Source: Gallionellales bacterium 39-52-133
GTDB lineage: Bacteria > Pseudomonadota > Gammaproteobacteria > Burkholderiales > Gallionellaceae
Length of the DNA stretch: 64,000 nucleotides
Reading direction: 5' to 3'
Assembly (NCBI GenBank): GCA_002278935.1
Contig: NCJL01000008.1
Span: 186,001 to 250,000 of the forward strand
Shown: piece by piece, positions 42,396 through 52,082 of the stretch
Layout of the letters: each line of letters opens with the position of its first letter
Numbering within the stretch: position 1 is the first letter of the stretch
Made by a program: the position numbers and the translations under genes
Notes under the pieces: generated by a model
The model's database searches: none
Seen by the model: only the letters and a program-made list of their open reading frames with translations
What the model was told of the DNA's origin: nothing

Positions 42396-43595
42396 TTACA
42401 TAGCCTCAAACACGCCCGCTGCTCCCATGCCCGTACCGATACACATCGTCACAATGCCATACTTCTGCTTGTGCCTGCGCATGCCGTGCAGCAAGGTCGC
42501 GGTACGGATAGCACCGGTTGCACCGAGTGGATGCCCCAGCGCAATCGCGCCGCCCAGCGGGTTGACCTTGGACGGATCAAGACCCAGATCATTGATCACC
42601 GCAAGCGATTGCGCGGCGAAGGCCTCGTTCAACTCGATCCAGCCAATGTCATTCAGCGTCAGGCCAACCTGTTTCAGCACGCGCGGCACCGCTTCTTTGG
42701 GGCCGATTCCCATGATTTCCGGCGGCACACCGGCCACATTGAAGCCGAGAAACTTGCCTATCGGGGTCAGGTTATAACGCTTGAGCGCCGCTTCGGAACA
42801 CAGCAGCACGGCGGCCGCGCCATCCGACAACTGCGAGCTGTTGCCGGCGGTGACCGAACCTTTTTGCGCAAACACGGTTTTAAGTTTTGCCAGCGCTTCC
42901 AGCGAAGTGTCGCCACGCGGGCCTTCATCCTGGCTGGCGAGTTTGCTCTTTGTTTTCGCCTCGCCGCTGGCCAGATCGGGCACATGATCGACAATCTGGT
43001 AGGGCGAAATTTCATCCTTGAACTCACCGCTCTCAATCGCCCTGATCGCACGCTGGTGGCTCTGCAAGGCAAACGCATCCTGCGCTTCGCGCGTCACCTT
43101 CCAGCGTTCCGCCACTTTCTCGGCGGTAAGCCCCATGCCATACGCAATGCCATAATTTTCTTCATGCTCAAAAATCGCCGGATTGAAAGCGATCTTGTTG
43201 CCCATCATCGGCACCATGCTCATGCTTTCCACCCCGGCAGCCAGCATCACATCCGCCTCGCCGAGACGGATGCGGTCCGCCGCCATCGCCACCGCCTGCA
43301 CACCGGAAGAACAGAAACGGTTGATGGTGACACCCGGCACATTCACCGGCAGCCCCGCCAGCAGCAGCGAAATACGCGCCACGTTTGTACCCTGCTCTGC
43401 TTCCGGCATCGCGCAGCCGACGATCACATCGGCGATGGCGGCAGGATCAAGACCGGGCGCCTGCGCCATCACGCTTTTGATCACATGCGCCAGCATATCG
43501 TCCGGACGTGTGTTGCGGAACATGCCGCGCGGCGCCTTGCCGACTGGCGTGCGCGTGGCGGCGACGATATAGGCTTCCTGGACTTGTTTGCTCAT
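42396..43595 (-). CDS. fadA: Acetyl-CoA C-acyltransferase (3-ketoacyl-CoA thiolase)
   Basis: Thiolase, 399 aa, cleaving 3-ketoacyl-CoA to acetyl-CoA and a shortened acyl-CoA, the last step of beta-oxidation. The nucleophilic Cys is in INRFCSSGVQAVAMAADRI (near residue 95), the catalytic His in GGAIALGHPLGATGAIR, and the second Cys in VTMCIGTGMGAAGVFE. It follows the fused dehydrogenase/hydratase gene after a 229-base gap that contains two repeats, so it may be partly independently expressed. Confidence 0.93.
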   Translation of the reverse strand: MSKQVQEAYIVAATRTPVGKAPRGMFRNTRPDDMLAHVIKSVMAQAPGLDPAAIADVIVGCAMPEAEQGTNVARISLLLAGLPVNVPGVTINRFCSSGVQAVAMAADRIRLGEADVMLAAGVESMSMVPMMGNKIAFNPAIFEHEENYGIAYGMGLTAEKVAERWKVTREAQDAFALQSHQRAIRAIESGEFKDEISPYQIVDHVPDLASGEAKTKSKLASQDEGPRGDTSLEALAKLKTVFAQKGSVTAGNSSQLSDGAAAVLLCSEAALKRYNLTPIGKFLGFNVAGVPPEIMGIGPKEAVPRVLKQVGLTLNDIGWIELNEAFAAQSLAVINDLGLDPSKVNPLGGAIALGHPLGATGAIRTATLLHGMRRHKQKYGIVTMCIGTGMGAAGVFEAM

Positions 43596-43650
43596 GATGT
43601 TCTCCTTATGGATGAGACAAAAATAAAATTCACTATTAACCTGAAACTCG

Positions 43651-43734
43651 TAGGTCGGGTTAACGGATTCATCGCGTAACCCGACGTTTACCGTTCATTT
43701 GTCGGGTACGGCCCACAGGCCTAACCCGACCTAC
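43651..43734. repeat. GTAGGTCGGGTTA palindrome
   Basis: GTAGGTCGGGTTA (from 43651) and TAACCCGACCTAC (to 43734) bound an 84-base element that also contains an inner GTAACCCGAC and GTCGGGTAC, i.e. two stacked hairpins. Similar ends are widespread in proteobacterial intergenic regions. Located between fadB-like and fadA. Confidence 0.7.
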
Positions 43735-43788
43735 AAAAACTGCTCACCCTGCGCAAACTTTTTTATGATAACGCGCTTACCAGATAAT

Positions 43789-43820
43789 AATTTATTCAAT
43801 ATAATCAATTACTTATAAAT
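43789..43820 (+). repeat. AT-rich dispersed element, copy 6
   Basis: Reads AATTTATTCAATATAATC then AATTACTTATAAAT. It lies five bases from the stop of the fused dehydrogenase/hydratase gene. An 18-base stretch of it recurs inside glpD at 17056-17073. Confidence 0.7.
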
Positions 43821-43824
43821 AGAT

Positions 43825-46311
43825 TTAATTGCGCAACGGCCTGCCATTCTTCAGCATGTGCTCAATCCTGTCCTGTGTTTTCTGCGTGGATAGTAGCTCC
43901 ATAAAGTTGCGGCGCTCCAGATCCAGCAGCCAGTCTTCATCCACCAGGCTGCCCGCATCCACATCGCCGCCGCACATGGTTTCGGCCACGCGGCAGCCGA
44001 TGTTGTAGTCGTGCTCGGAGATAAAGCCGCCTTCCAGCATGTTGATCATCGAGGCCTTGAAGGTGGCGATGCCGACTCTGCCCGCGACAGGAATCTGGCG
44101 CTGGTGCAGCGGCGGACGGTAGTCAGTGGCATTCAGCGCCAGCGCTTCCTGCTTGGCGATATTCAGCAACTCAAAACGGTTGAGTACAATCCGGTCGGAA
44201 CTGCGCAGGTAGCCCATCTCGCGCGCCAGCTCTGCGCTCTTCGCCACTTCGCCCATTGCCACTTGCTGGAAATAACGCCGCAGGAAGGGGAAGATATCGC
44301 CGCCCCTTGCCTCGTTTGCCGCGCGCTGCGCCAACTCTTTGCAACCGCCACCGGCTGGCAACAGGCCCACACCCACTTCCACCAGGCCGATGTAACTTTC
44401 CAGCGACGCGACTATGCGCGCGCAGTGAATCGAAAACTCGCAACCGCCGCCGAGCGCCAGACCATCGACAGCGGCAATGGTGGGCACAGAAGAATATTTC
44501 AGGCGCATCGACACCTGCTGAAACTTGGCGACGACCTCTTCCACGCGCGGCATGTTGCCGGTGGCGGCATTGAGGATTTGCCCCAGACCACCACCGCCGG
44601 CAACGGTAAATTTAACGCGCTGTGCCGCGCCTTTCAGCTTGTCGAACATGCCGACAGGTTCGCCACCGCTGACATCCTTGACGCCCTGCATCAGCTGCAA
44701 CAGATGCGCACCGGCCGAGAACGGCGGCTCGGTCTGCCACAGGATCAGCGCCTTGAAGTTGGCCTCGGCCTCGCTCACCGCGCGCAGCATGCCGTCCAGC
44801 ACATCGTTGCTGACCGCGTGCATTTTGGTTTTAAAGCTAAGTATCGCAATCGCGTCGCCGGTGTGCCACATGCGCACATCGTCGTTCTCGAACACGGTTT
44901 CACCGTAGTGCGCGACTTCGCCCAGCAGGCGATCGGGGTAGAGCTGACGGCGATATACCGGCAAGATGGAACGTGGCTGAATAGTCTTGCGTGAAGGGGA
45001 ATACGAGCCCTGCGCAGTGTGCACGCCGCTGCGACCGGCTTCCATTACCCAGGCCGGCAGCGGCACTTTGGCCATGGCCTTTCCTGCCGCAATATCGGCA
45101 TTGATCCAGCCGGCCACCTGCTGCCAGCCGGCGGCCTGCCAGATTTCAAACGGGCCGGTATCCCAGCCGAAACCCCAGCGCACTGCCAGATCGAGGTCGC
45201 GCGCATTGTCGGCAATACTTTCCAGTTGCAAAGCGCAATAGTGGAAGGTGTCGCGCAGCATGCTCCACAAGAATTGCGCCTGCGGATGCTTGCTTTCGCG
45301 CAAGGCGGCCAGTTTCTTTGCCCAGTCGCGCTCGCGCAATATGTCTTTCACCGCATCATCGGCTTTGCCCTCGGACAATTTGTAGGTATGCGTTGCGATA
45401 TCCAGCACATGAATTTCCTTGCCCACTTTTTTGTACACGCCGCGTTTGCTTTTCTGCCCCAGCGAACCTTCTTCTATCAGCTTGTTGAACCACACCGGCA
45501 AGGCGAAATAGCCATGCCAGGCATCATCCACCAGCTTGTCGCGCATGGTGTTGACCACATGCGAATACACGTCCAGCCCCACCACATCCAGCGTGCGGAA
45601 AGTGGCGCTCTTGGGACGGCCCAGATAGCGCCCGGTCAGCGCATCGACAGTATCAAAACCCAGCCCGTAAGCCTGCGCGTGATGCTTGGTCGCCAGCATG
45701 GAAAACACGCCGATGCGGTTGGCGATAAAGTTGGGCGTGTCTTTCGCGCGCACCACACCCTTGCCCACGGTCGACACCAGAAAGGCTTCCAGCTGGTCGA
45801 GCAATTCGGCATCGGTGCCCTTGCACGGGATTAATTCCACCAGATACATATAGCGCGGCGGGTTGAAGAAATGCACGCCGCAAAAACGATGGCGCAGCGC
45901 TTCGGGGAAAGCGTCGGCAAGGCTGTTGATCGACAGGCCGGAGGTGTTGGTGGCAAAGATGGTTTGCGGGCCGAGGAAGGGTGCGACCTTGCGATACAAA
46001 TCCGACTTCCAGTCCACGCGCTCGGCGATGGCCTCAATCACCAGATCGCATTCGCGCAGCAATTCCAGATTCTGTTCGTAATTGGCCGGCTGGATATAGC
46101 TGAGCCGCGATGGTGATGACAGCGGATTGGGCTCCAGTTTTTTTAGCCCTTCCAGCGCCTTTTTCACATTGCTGTTGGGATCGCCTTCTTTCGCCGGCAG
46201 TTCAAACAGAATAGTCTCGACATTGGCATTGGTCAGGTGCGCCGCAATCTGCGCGCCCATCACCCCGGCGCCGAGCACGGCCACTTTGCGGATATAGAAG
46301 TTCTTGTTCAT
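43825..46311 (-). CDS. 3-hydroxyacyl-CoA dehydrogenase / enoyl-CoA hydratase fusion
   Basis: An 828 aa bifunctional beta-oxidation enzyme. The NAD-binding 3-hydroxyacyl-CoA dehydrogenase comes first (VAVLGAGVMGAQIAAHL at residue 10, then GVHFFNPPRYMYLVELIP and NFIANRIGVFS). The enoyl-CoA hydratase domain follows from about 480, with the oxyanion-hole region IAAVDGLALGGGCEFSIHC. This order is opposite to E. coli FadB and resembles FadN-type proteins. It hydrates trans-2-enoyl-CoA and oxidises the L-3-hydroxyacyl-CoA for the downstream thiolase. Confidence 0.92.
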   Translation of the reverse strand: MNKNFYIRKVAVLGAGVMGAQIAAHLTNANVETILFELPAKEGDPNSNVKKALEGLKKLEPNPLSSPSRLSYIQPANYEQNLELLRECDLVIEAIAERVDWKSDLYRKVAPFLGPQTIFATNTSGLSINSLADAFPEALRHRFCGVHFFNPPRYMYLVELIPCKGTDAELLDQLEAFLVSTVGKGVVRAKDTPNFIANRIGVFSMLATKHHAQAYGLGFDTVDALTGRYLGRPKSATFRTLDVVGLDVYSHVVNTMRDKLVDDAWHGYFALPVWFNKLIEEGSLGQKSKRGVYKKVGKEIHVLDIATHTYKLSEGKADDAVKDILRERDWAKKLAALRESKHPQAQFLWSMLRDTFHYCALQLESIADNARDLDLAVRWGFGWDTGPFEIWQAAGWQQVAGWINADIAAGKAMAKVPLPAWVMEAGRSGVHTAQGSYSPSRKTIQPRSILPVYRRQLYPDRLLGEVAHYGETVFENDDVRMWHTGDAIAILSFKTKMHAVSNDVLDGMLRAVSEAEANFKALILWQTEPPFSAGAHLLQLMQGVKDVSGGEPVGMFDKLKGAAQRVKFTVAGGGGLGQILNAATGNMPRVEEVVAKFQQVSMRLKYSSVPTIAAVDGLALGGGCEFSIHCARIVASLESYIGLVEVGVGLLPAGGGCKELAQRAANEARGGDIFPFLRRYFQQVAMGEVAKSAELAREMGYLRSSDRIVLNRFELLNIAKQEALALNATDYRPPLHQRQIPVAGRVGIATFKASMINMLEGGFISEHDYNIGCRVAETMCGGDVDAGSLVDEDWLLDLERRNFMELLSTQKTQDRIEHMLKNGRPLRN

Positions 46312-46359
46312 CGTTACTCCCCAGACAATAATTGCAAGCTAAAAACTCAAAATCATTTA

Positions 46360-46458
46360 TCCACAGATTACACAGATGCCACAGATTAACAACCAAAACC
46401 CAACTATGAAAAATATTACTTCCTGGTTTAATCTGTGAAAATCTGTGTAATCTGTGGA
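46360..46458. repeat. TCCACAGAT-type inverted repeat
   Basis: Arms 46360-46389 (TCCACAGATTACACAGATGC, continuing CACAGATTAA) and 46428-46458 (TTAATCTGTG...GTAATCTGTGGA) around a 38-base AT-rich loop. The second copy of the element at 3632-3734. It lies between the thioesterase and the dehydrogenase/hydratase gene. Confidence 0.75.
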
Positions 46459-46463
46459 CAAAA

Positions 46464-46862
46464 TCACTCGACAGACGGCAACACCCTCGGCTTGCGGTCT
46501 TCACCTATCGCCACGTAGGTCAGCACCGCCTCCGTAACCTTCACGCACACCGGCTTGGCGGGGTCACGTTGTGCATAGACTTGCACATCCACCGTAATCG
46601 AGGTTCGGCCGACCTTGATAATCTCGGCATAGAAACTGACGATGTCGCCCATGAAAATCGGCTCTTTAAAGACAAAAGAGTTCACCGACACCGTCACCAC
46701 GCGACCCTTGGCGCGGTGCAGCGCGGGGATACTGCCGGCAATATCCACCTGCCCCATGATCCAGCCGCCGAACATGTCGCCGGAATAGTTGGCATCGGAA
46801 GGCATCGCCGCGACGCGTATGGTCGGCTCGCGGTTGGGTAGGGTAACAATCTGGCCGCTCAT
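46464..46862 (-). CDS. Acyl-CoA thioesterase, YciA-like hotdog protein
   Basis: A 132 aa hotdog-fold thioesterase hydrolysing acyl-CoAs. It has the YciA/BACH segment DANYSGDMFGGWIMGQVDIAGSIPALHRAKGRVVTVSVNSFVFKEPI, with the likely catalytic Asp in the GDMFGG loop. Cytoplasmic. One base separates it from the upstream acyl-CoA synthetase stop, so they are co-translated; it may recycle CoA from stalled intermediates. Confidence 0.87.
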   Translation of the reverse strand: MSGQIVTLPNREPTIRVAAMPSDANYSGDMFGGWIMGQVDIAGSIPALHRAKGRVVTVSVNSFVFKEPIFMGDIVSFYAEIIKVGRTSITVDVQVYAQRDPAKPVCVKVTEAVLTYVAIGEDRKPRVLPSVE

Positions 46863-46863
46863 C

Positions 46864-48666
46864 TTAATGACCTTCGTACAACGATTTTATTTCATTGAAA
46901 AATTTTTCCACCACCTTGGCGCGCTTCACTTTCAGCGTGGGCGTGAGCAGACCATTTTCGATCGTCCAGGGATCGCTTAACAGCAGGGCCCGGTGGATCT
47001 GCGCATAGCCCGGAAACTCTTTCATCTGCGCCGAGATACGCTGGATCACCAGATCCTCGACGCGCTTGTCGCCGAGCGATTCCGGCTTGCCCGCATCCAC
47101 ACCGGCTTTCACGGCGAGCTGCTTCCAGATGTCCGGATTGACCACGGCCACCGCCACCAGATAGGGATGACCTTCACCGTGCACCATGATCTGGTCGAAC
47201 AGCGGATCGCGGGTAATCGCCGCCTCCATATCGGCTGGCGGCACTTTCTCGCCGTTGGACAGCACGATGATTTCCTTCAGGCGCCCGGTGATATAGATAT
47301 GACCGGTCTCGCTGATGCGCGCCGTATCGCCGGTATTCAGCCAGCCCTCGCTGTCGATCATGGCACTGGTGGCCTCGGGGTTGTGCCAGTAACCCAGCAT
47401 ATTGGAAGGGCTTTTAACCATCAGCGCATTTTGCGGGCCGATGCGCACACTGATACCCTCAAAAGGCAGGCCAACACTGGAGGGGAAATTCTTGTCGATA
47501 GGGTTTGCGCTGACTACGGGGCTGGTTTCTGTCAGCCCGTAACCCTGCACCAGCGGCAATCCAAGCGCGATAAACAGGCGTGACACCTTGGGCGGCAAGG
47601 CCGCACCGCCGCTGACGGAAAAGCGGATGCGTCCTCCCAGCCTGTCCATCACCTTGCTCGCCACCAGTTTGTTCACCAACGGCCACAACAGCATTTTTGG
47701 CGTCCACGAACCGCGACCCTGCTGGTACTCAAAACGATCCCAGCCGACTTCTATGGTCAGCAGGAATAATTTTTTCTTAAGCGGCGAGCCTTCTTCCAGC
47801 TTGGCGTGTATCGCGTTGTAGATGCGTTCGAAGATACGCGGCACCGCGATGAGCACCGTCGGCCGTATTAATTTCAGGTCATCCGCCAGCAGGGGGATGG
47901 AGCGCGCATACGCGGTTTGTGCCCCGCCTATCATCAGCCAATAGCCTGCAGTGCGTTCGAAGGTATGCGACAAGGGCAGGAAAGACAATGAACAATCAAC
48001 CTGACTAACCGGGAACACCAGGTATGAAGCATACGCGTTGTACACAATATTGTGGTGCGACAGCATCACGCCCTTGGGCTTGCCGGTGGTACCGGAAGTG
48101 TAGATGATGGTGGCCAGCTCGTCACGTTTGCGCTCGCGCTCCGCCTGCATCGCGGCTTTTACCGGCAGCCATTCATCGGCGCATTTCAGGCGCGGATCTG
48201 TGTTGCCGCTTACTTTCTCGATACTGACAAAGCGCTGCACGCAATCCATCTGCCCCGTTACCCCGCTCAGGGATTGCCATTGCTCTTCATTCTCAAGCAG
48301 CAGGACTTTCACCCCGGCATCCTTGACGATATAGGCGATATTGTCCGGCCTATCCACGGTGTACAGCGGCACCACCACCAGACCCAGCGACATCGCGGCC
48401 TGCTCGAAAATCACCCAGCTCGGACAGTTGCGCAGCATGATTGCCACGCGCTCACCCGCGGCCAGATTTTCCTTCAGCAATGCGGCCTGCCAGCGCGCCA
48501 CCTGGTCGCGCACCTGCATCCAGGTTAATGTCACCCAGTCATTTTTACGTGTATCAAAATACTTGTAGGCAATATTTTCCGGCGTATGCCTGATACGTTC
48601 CAGAAATATTCCGTGCAGCGTAATTGCCTCTTCGGGCTTAATGATGTGATCTGATGTAGCAGTCAT
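46864..48666 (-). CDS. Long-chain acyl-CoA synthetase
   Basis: A 600 aa AMP-forming ligase (adenylate-forming family) that activates fatty acids to acyl-CoA. The phosphate-binding motif YTSGTTGKPKGVMLSHHN is near residue 190, followed by GYGLTETSPVVS and the adenylate-binding GWLNTGDTA and ITGRLKEIIVLSNGEKV. It is of the FadD15/eukaryote-like long-chain group by length and motif wording. Its ATG shares a base with the SDR stop (TAATG). Confidence 0.92.
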   Translation of the reverse strand: MTATSDHIIKPEEAITLHGIFLERIRHTPENIAYKYFDTRKNDWVTLTWMQVRDQVARWQAALLKENLAAGERVAIMLRNCPSWVIFEQAAMSLGLVVVPLYTVDRPDNIAYIVKDAGVKVLLLENEEQWQSLSGVTGQMDCVQRFVSIEKVSGNTDPRLKCADEWLPVKAAMQAERERKRDELATIIYTSGTTGKPKGVMLSHHNIVYNAYASYLVFPVSQVDCSLSFLPLSHTFERTAGYWLMIGGAQTAYARSIPLLADDLKLIRPTVLIAVPRIFERIYNAIHAKLEEGSPLKKKLFLLTIEVGWDRFEYQQGRGSWTPKMLLWPLVNKLVASKVMDRLGGRIRFSVSGGAALPPKVSRLFIALGLPLVQGYGLTETSPVVSANPIDKNFPSSVGLPFEGISVRIGPQNALMVKSPSNMLGYWHNPEATSAMIDSEGWLNTGDTARISETGHIYITGRLKEIIVLSNGEKVPPADMEAAITRDPLFDQIMVHGEGHPYLVAVAVVNPDIWKQLAVKAGVDAGKPESLGDKRVEDLVIQRISAQMKEFPGYAQIHRALLLSDPWTIENGLLTPTLKVKRAKVVEKFFNEIKSLYEGH

Positions 48667-49499
48667 TATTTTTTCCTTTCTTCCAGAAACAAATCGTTAA
48701 ACAAAGGCGTATCGGATGTGACTGCATAGCGCGAAAAATCTGTTACACCCGCCTCCCGGAGTACATCTTCATCGATAAAAAAATTGCCGCTGCATTCGCG
48801 GCTGTTGCGCATAAATATGTGATGGGCTGCATCGGCAACAATTTCAGGTTTGCGCGACGCGTGCAATATTTCCTGCGGGAAATTGAATTCTATTGCCGAG
48901 GTGGCGATCGTGGTGCGCGGCCACAGGCAATTTACCGCAATGCCGTCTTCCGCAAATTCCCGCGCCATGCCCAGCGCGCACATGCTCATGCCAAATTTTG
49001 AAATCGTGTAGGCCACATGCGGCGCAAACCATTTCGCTTCATAGCTCAAGGGAGGTGACAGGGTCAGGATATGCGGACACGAGGACTTCTTCAAATGCGG
49101 AATGCAGGCCTGCGAAGCCAGAAAGGTGGCGCGCATATTCACCTCCCACATCAGGTCCAGACGCCGGGCGGGGGTCTCCAGCGTACCCGTCAGGCTGATC
49201 GCGCTGGCATTATTGACCAGTACATCGATGCCGCCAAAGCGGGCAGCAGCCTGTTCAACAGCAGCCTGCAGGGCACGCTCATCACGCACGTCAAGCTGCA
49301 GTGCCAGACCCTTGCCACCGGCCTTGTCAACCTCCTCTGCAACGCTGTGTATGGTACCAGGCAGCTTGGCATGGGCTTGTGCAGTTTTACCGGTAATCAC
49401 CACGTTTGCGCCGTCGCGTGCGCAGCGCAATGCAATAGCACGGCCTATACCGCGGGTGGCGCCGGTGATGAAAATGGTTTTATTGCGCAAATCATTCAT
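48666..49499 (-). CDS. Short-chain dehydrogenase/reductase (HSDL2-like)
   Basis: A 277 aa SDR oxidoreductase: cofactor motif TGATRGIGRAIALRCARDGANVV at residue 13, NNASAISLTGT, and active-site Tyr and Lys in VAYTISKFGM. The wording TGKTAQAHAKLPGTIHSVAEEVDKAGGKGLALQLDVRD matches hydroxysteroid-dehydrogenase-like protein 2, a group linked to fatty-acid metabolism. The exact substrate is unknown. It lies 70 bases after the acyl-CoA dehydrogenase in the same operon direction. Confidence 0.87.
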   Translation of the reverse strand: MNDLRNKTIFITGATRGIGRAIALRCARDGANVVITGKTAQAHAKLPGTIHSVAEEVDKAGGKGLALQLDVRDERALQAAVEQAAARFGGIDVLVNNASAISLTGTLETPARRLDLMWEVNMRATFLASQACIPHLKKSSCPHILTLSPPLSYEAKWFAPHVAYTISKFGMSMCALGMAREFAEDGIAVNCLWPRTTIATSAIEFNFPQEILHASRKPEIVADAAHHIFMRNSRECSGNFFIDEDVLREAGVTDFSRYAVTSDTPLFNDLFLEERKK

Positions 49500-49569
49500 G
49501 GGTCAACCCGCATTCACATTTGACTACAGCGTGCACATACCGCAGCACGCAGGATGATACGCAGAAAAT

Positions 49570-52005
49570 TCAGCCGGCTGGCAACTGTGCAGGATCGAAG
49601 TCATCCACCATGATGATCTTGCGCCTCAGCGCGTAGTCGCGTTGCAAGAGCTGAACCTGCTCGCTATTGATCAGGCCGAGTTTGCCCGCTTCCGCAATCT
49701 GCTCCAGCTCATCCCGCGAGGTGAGCTTGCCTTCCTTGCGCGCCTTGGCCAGCGAAGCCTGTACAGGTTCGCACTTGAGCGTGCTGAGCAGCGCTGCCTC
49801 CAGTGCGCCCACCGCGTCTTTCTCATCCCGGGGAATATGCATGCCCACGGTGAGACGGTCGCGCGCGGAACCAGGCTGCATCAGCATCGTTGCAACCTGG
49901 TGCCCCAGCGCATCCGACGGCGGCATCGCGCCTTTTCCCAGCGGGAATATCAGCCTGCGCAACAGCCATGCGGCCAGACGATTGGGGAAGTTTTGCAGCA
50001 CACCATCAAACGCTTCCTGGATTCTGAACAGCGCATCCTGCATAGACCAGTGCAGCAAGGGCAAATCCGCCTCGGGGCGGCCATCATCCTCAAAACGCTT
50101 GAGGGTTGCGGAACACAAATACATCTGGCTCAGCACATCACCCAGACGCGCGGAAATTTTTTCCCTGCGCTTGAGGCTGCCGCCCAGCACCAGCATCGCC
50201 ACATCGGCGGCAAAGGCAAAGCCCGATGAGTAGCGCGTCAACTGCTGGTAATAACGCCGTGTCGGCGCTTCGGTAGGCGCATCAACGCCGCGTCCGCCGG
50301 TCAGGCCGAACACCAGCGCGCGCACCGCATTGCTCATGCTGAAACTGACATGACCCCATAAGGCCGCATCAAAATCCAGCAATGCCTGTTTTTTGTCCGG
50401 ATTATGCGCCGCCTTGATTTCCCTGAGCACATAAGGATGGGCACGCACCGCGCCCTGGCCAAAAATAATCAGACTGCGTGTCAGAATGTTGGCACCTTCG
50501 ACCGTGATGCCGATCGGAATTTGCTGGTAGGCGCGCGCGAGGTAATTATCCGGCCCCATGCAGATGCCCTTGCCGCCATGCAGATCCATTGCATCATTGA
50601 TGACTGACCTGCTGCGCTCGGTGCAGTGGTATTTGGCGATCGCGGAAATAACCGAGGGCTTCTCGCCCATATCGACGGCTGAAGCCGTCAGTACGCGCGT
50701 TGCTTCCATCATGTAGACATTGCCGCCGATACGCGCCAGCGCTTCTTCCACGCCCTCGAATTTGCCCACCGGCATTTTGAATTGTTTGCGCACGCGGCCA
50801 TAGGCGCCGCTGGTGCGCGCAGACAATTTTGCCGCTCCGGTGGCGCTGGCAGGCAGCGATATTGAACGGCCGGCAGCCAGACATTCCATCAGCATGCGCC
50901 AGCCCTGGCCGATGCGTTCCTGACCGCCTATGATGTATTCCAGCGGAATAAACACGTCTGTGCCCGAGGTCGGTCCGTTCTGGAACGCCGAGTTCAGCGG
51001 GAAATGGCGGCGTCCGGTTTTCACACCGGGCGTATTGGTCGGAATCAGCGCCAGCGTGATGCCACGTGCTTCTTCCGCGCCCAGCAGGTGGTCGGGGTCA
51101 TACAATTTGAATGCGATACCCAGCAGCGTCGCCACTGGTGACAGCGTGATATAGCGCTTTTCCCAGTTCATGCGCAAACCGAGCACATCTTTTTGCCCGT
51201 TGAATTCGCCCTTGCAAACCACGCCGGTATCGGGAATAGAACCCGCATCAGAACCGGCAAAGGGCCCGGTCAAGGCAAAGCACGGCACTTCCAGTCCTTT
51301 GGCGAGGCGGTTCAGATATTTGTCTTTTTGTTCTTTAGTGCCGTAATGCAGCAACAACTCGGCCGGACCCAGTGAATTGGGCACCATCACGGTTACCGCA
51401 GCGGTGGCGCTGCGCGAAGCCAGCTTGGCGACAACCGCAGAGTGTGCGAGTGCGGAAAACTGCAAACCGCCATATTCCTTCGGGATGATCATGCCGAAGA
51501 AGCCCTTGTCCTTGATGAACTGCCACACTTGCGGCGGCAGGTCCTGGCGCACATGGGTCACATCCCAGTCGTCTATCATTGCGCACAGCTGCTCGGTCTC
51601 GTTGTCGACAAAGGATTGTTCTTCGGCGCTTAACGCAGGCCTGGCATAAGCCAGCAGCTTGCGCCAATTGGGGTGGCCGCTGAACAGCTCGCCGTCCCAC
51701 CACACCGTGCCCGCATCCAGCGCTTCCTGCTCGGTCTGCGAAACCTGCGGTAAGATTTTGCGGAATACCTTGAGAATAAAGTTGCTGATCAGCAAACGGC
51801 GCATGAAGGGTACGCCCATGACCAGAACAACCACACCGAGAGTAATGACAGTTGCCGTCAGCGCATCACCTGAAATGCTGTACAGCATCGAGACGCCCGC
51901 CACCAGAACAATCGCTGCCAGCAGCCAGCCCCAGATCGAGGCCCGAAAAAATGCCAGCAACATTATTACGGTAATCACTGCCAGTACCATCAGAACCGTC
52001 ATCAT
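49570..52005 (-). CDS. fadE: Acyl-CoA dehydrogenase, FadE type
   Basis: An 811 aa FAD enzyme, the same size class as E. coli FadE, catalysing the first beta-oxidation step (acyl-CoA to trans-2-enoyl-CoA). Residues 1-75 form two or three membrane-associated hydrophobic segments. The dehydrogenase core includes FGMIIPKEYGGLQFS, CFALTGPFAGSDAGSIPDTG and GKGICMGPDNYLARAYQQIPI. It is the first gene of the cluster, with a 77-base gap upstream. An electron-transfer flavoprotein partner is not encoded nearby. Confidence 0.92.
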   Translation of the reverse strand: MMTVLMVLAVITVIMLLAFFRASIWGWLLAAIVLVAGVSMLYSISGDALTATVITLGVVVLVMGVPFMRRLLISNFILKVFRKILPQVSQTEQEALDAGTVWWDGELFSGHPNWRKLLAYARPALSAEEQSFVDNETEQLCAMIDDWDVTHVRQDLPPQVWQFIKDKGFFGMIIPKEYGGLQFSALAHSAVVAKLASRSATAAVTVMVPNSLGPAELLLHYGTKEQKDKYLNRLAKGLEVPCFALTGPFAGSDAGSIPDTGVVCKGEFNGQKDVLGLRMNWEKRYITLSPVATLLGIAFKLYDPDHLLGAEEARGITLALIPTNTPGVKTGRRHFPLNSAFQNGPTSGTDVFIPLEYIIGGQERIGQGWRMLMECLAAGRSISLPASATGAAKLSARTSGAYGRVRKQFKMPVGKFEGVEEALARIGGNVYMMEATRVLTASAVDMGEKPSVISAIAKYHCTERSRSVINDAMDLHGGKGICMGPDNYLARAYQQIPIGITVEGANILTRSLIIFGQGAVRAHPYVLREIKAAHNPDKKQALLDFDAALWGHVSFSMSNAVRALVFGLTGGRGVDAPTEAPTRRYYQQLTRYSSGFAFAADVAMLVLGGSLKRREKISARLGDVLSQMYLCSATLKRFEDDGRPEADLPLLHWSMQDALFRIQEAFDGVLQNFPNRLAAWLLRRLIFPLGKGAMPPSDALGHQVATMLMQPGSARDRLTVGMHIPRDEKDAVGALEAALLSTLKCEPVQASLAKARKEGKLTSRDELEQIAEAGKLGLINSEQVQLLQRDYALRRKIIMVDDFDPAQLPAG

Positions 52006-52082
52006 CGCGCACTCCTCTTAATTATGTTGTGTACTCTAACGTCAGCAGCACAAGCTGACAATGCTTAATTGATGCTTCACGC

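Noticed and set aside
42354..43679. 441-codon open frame opposite the thiolase gene
   Set aside because: Overlaps the complete thiolase with all catalytic motifs on the other strand; the frame's protein is low-complexity, His/Arg-rich and resembles nothing.
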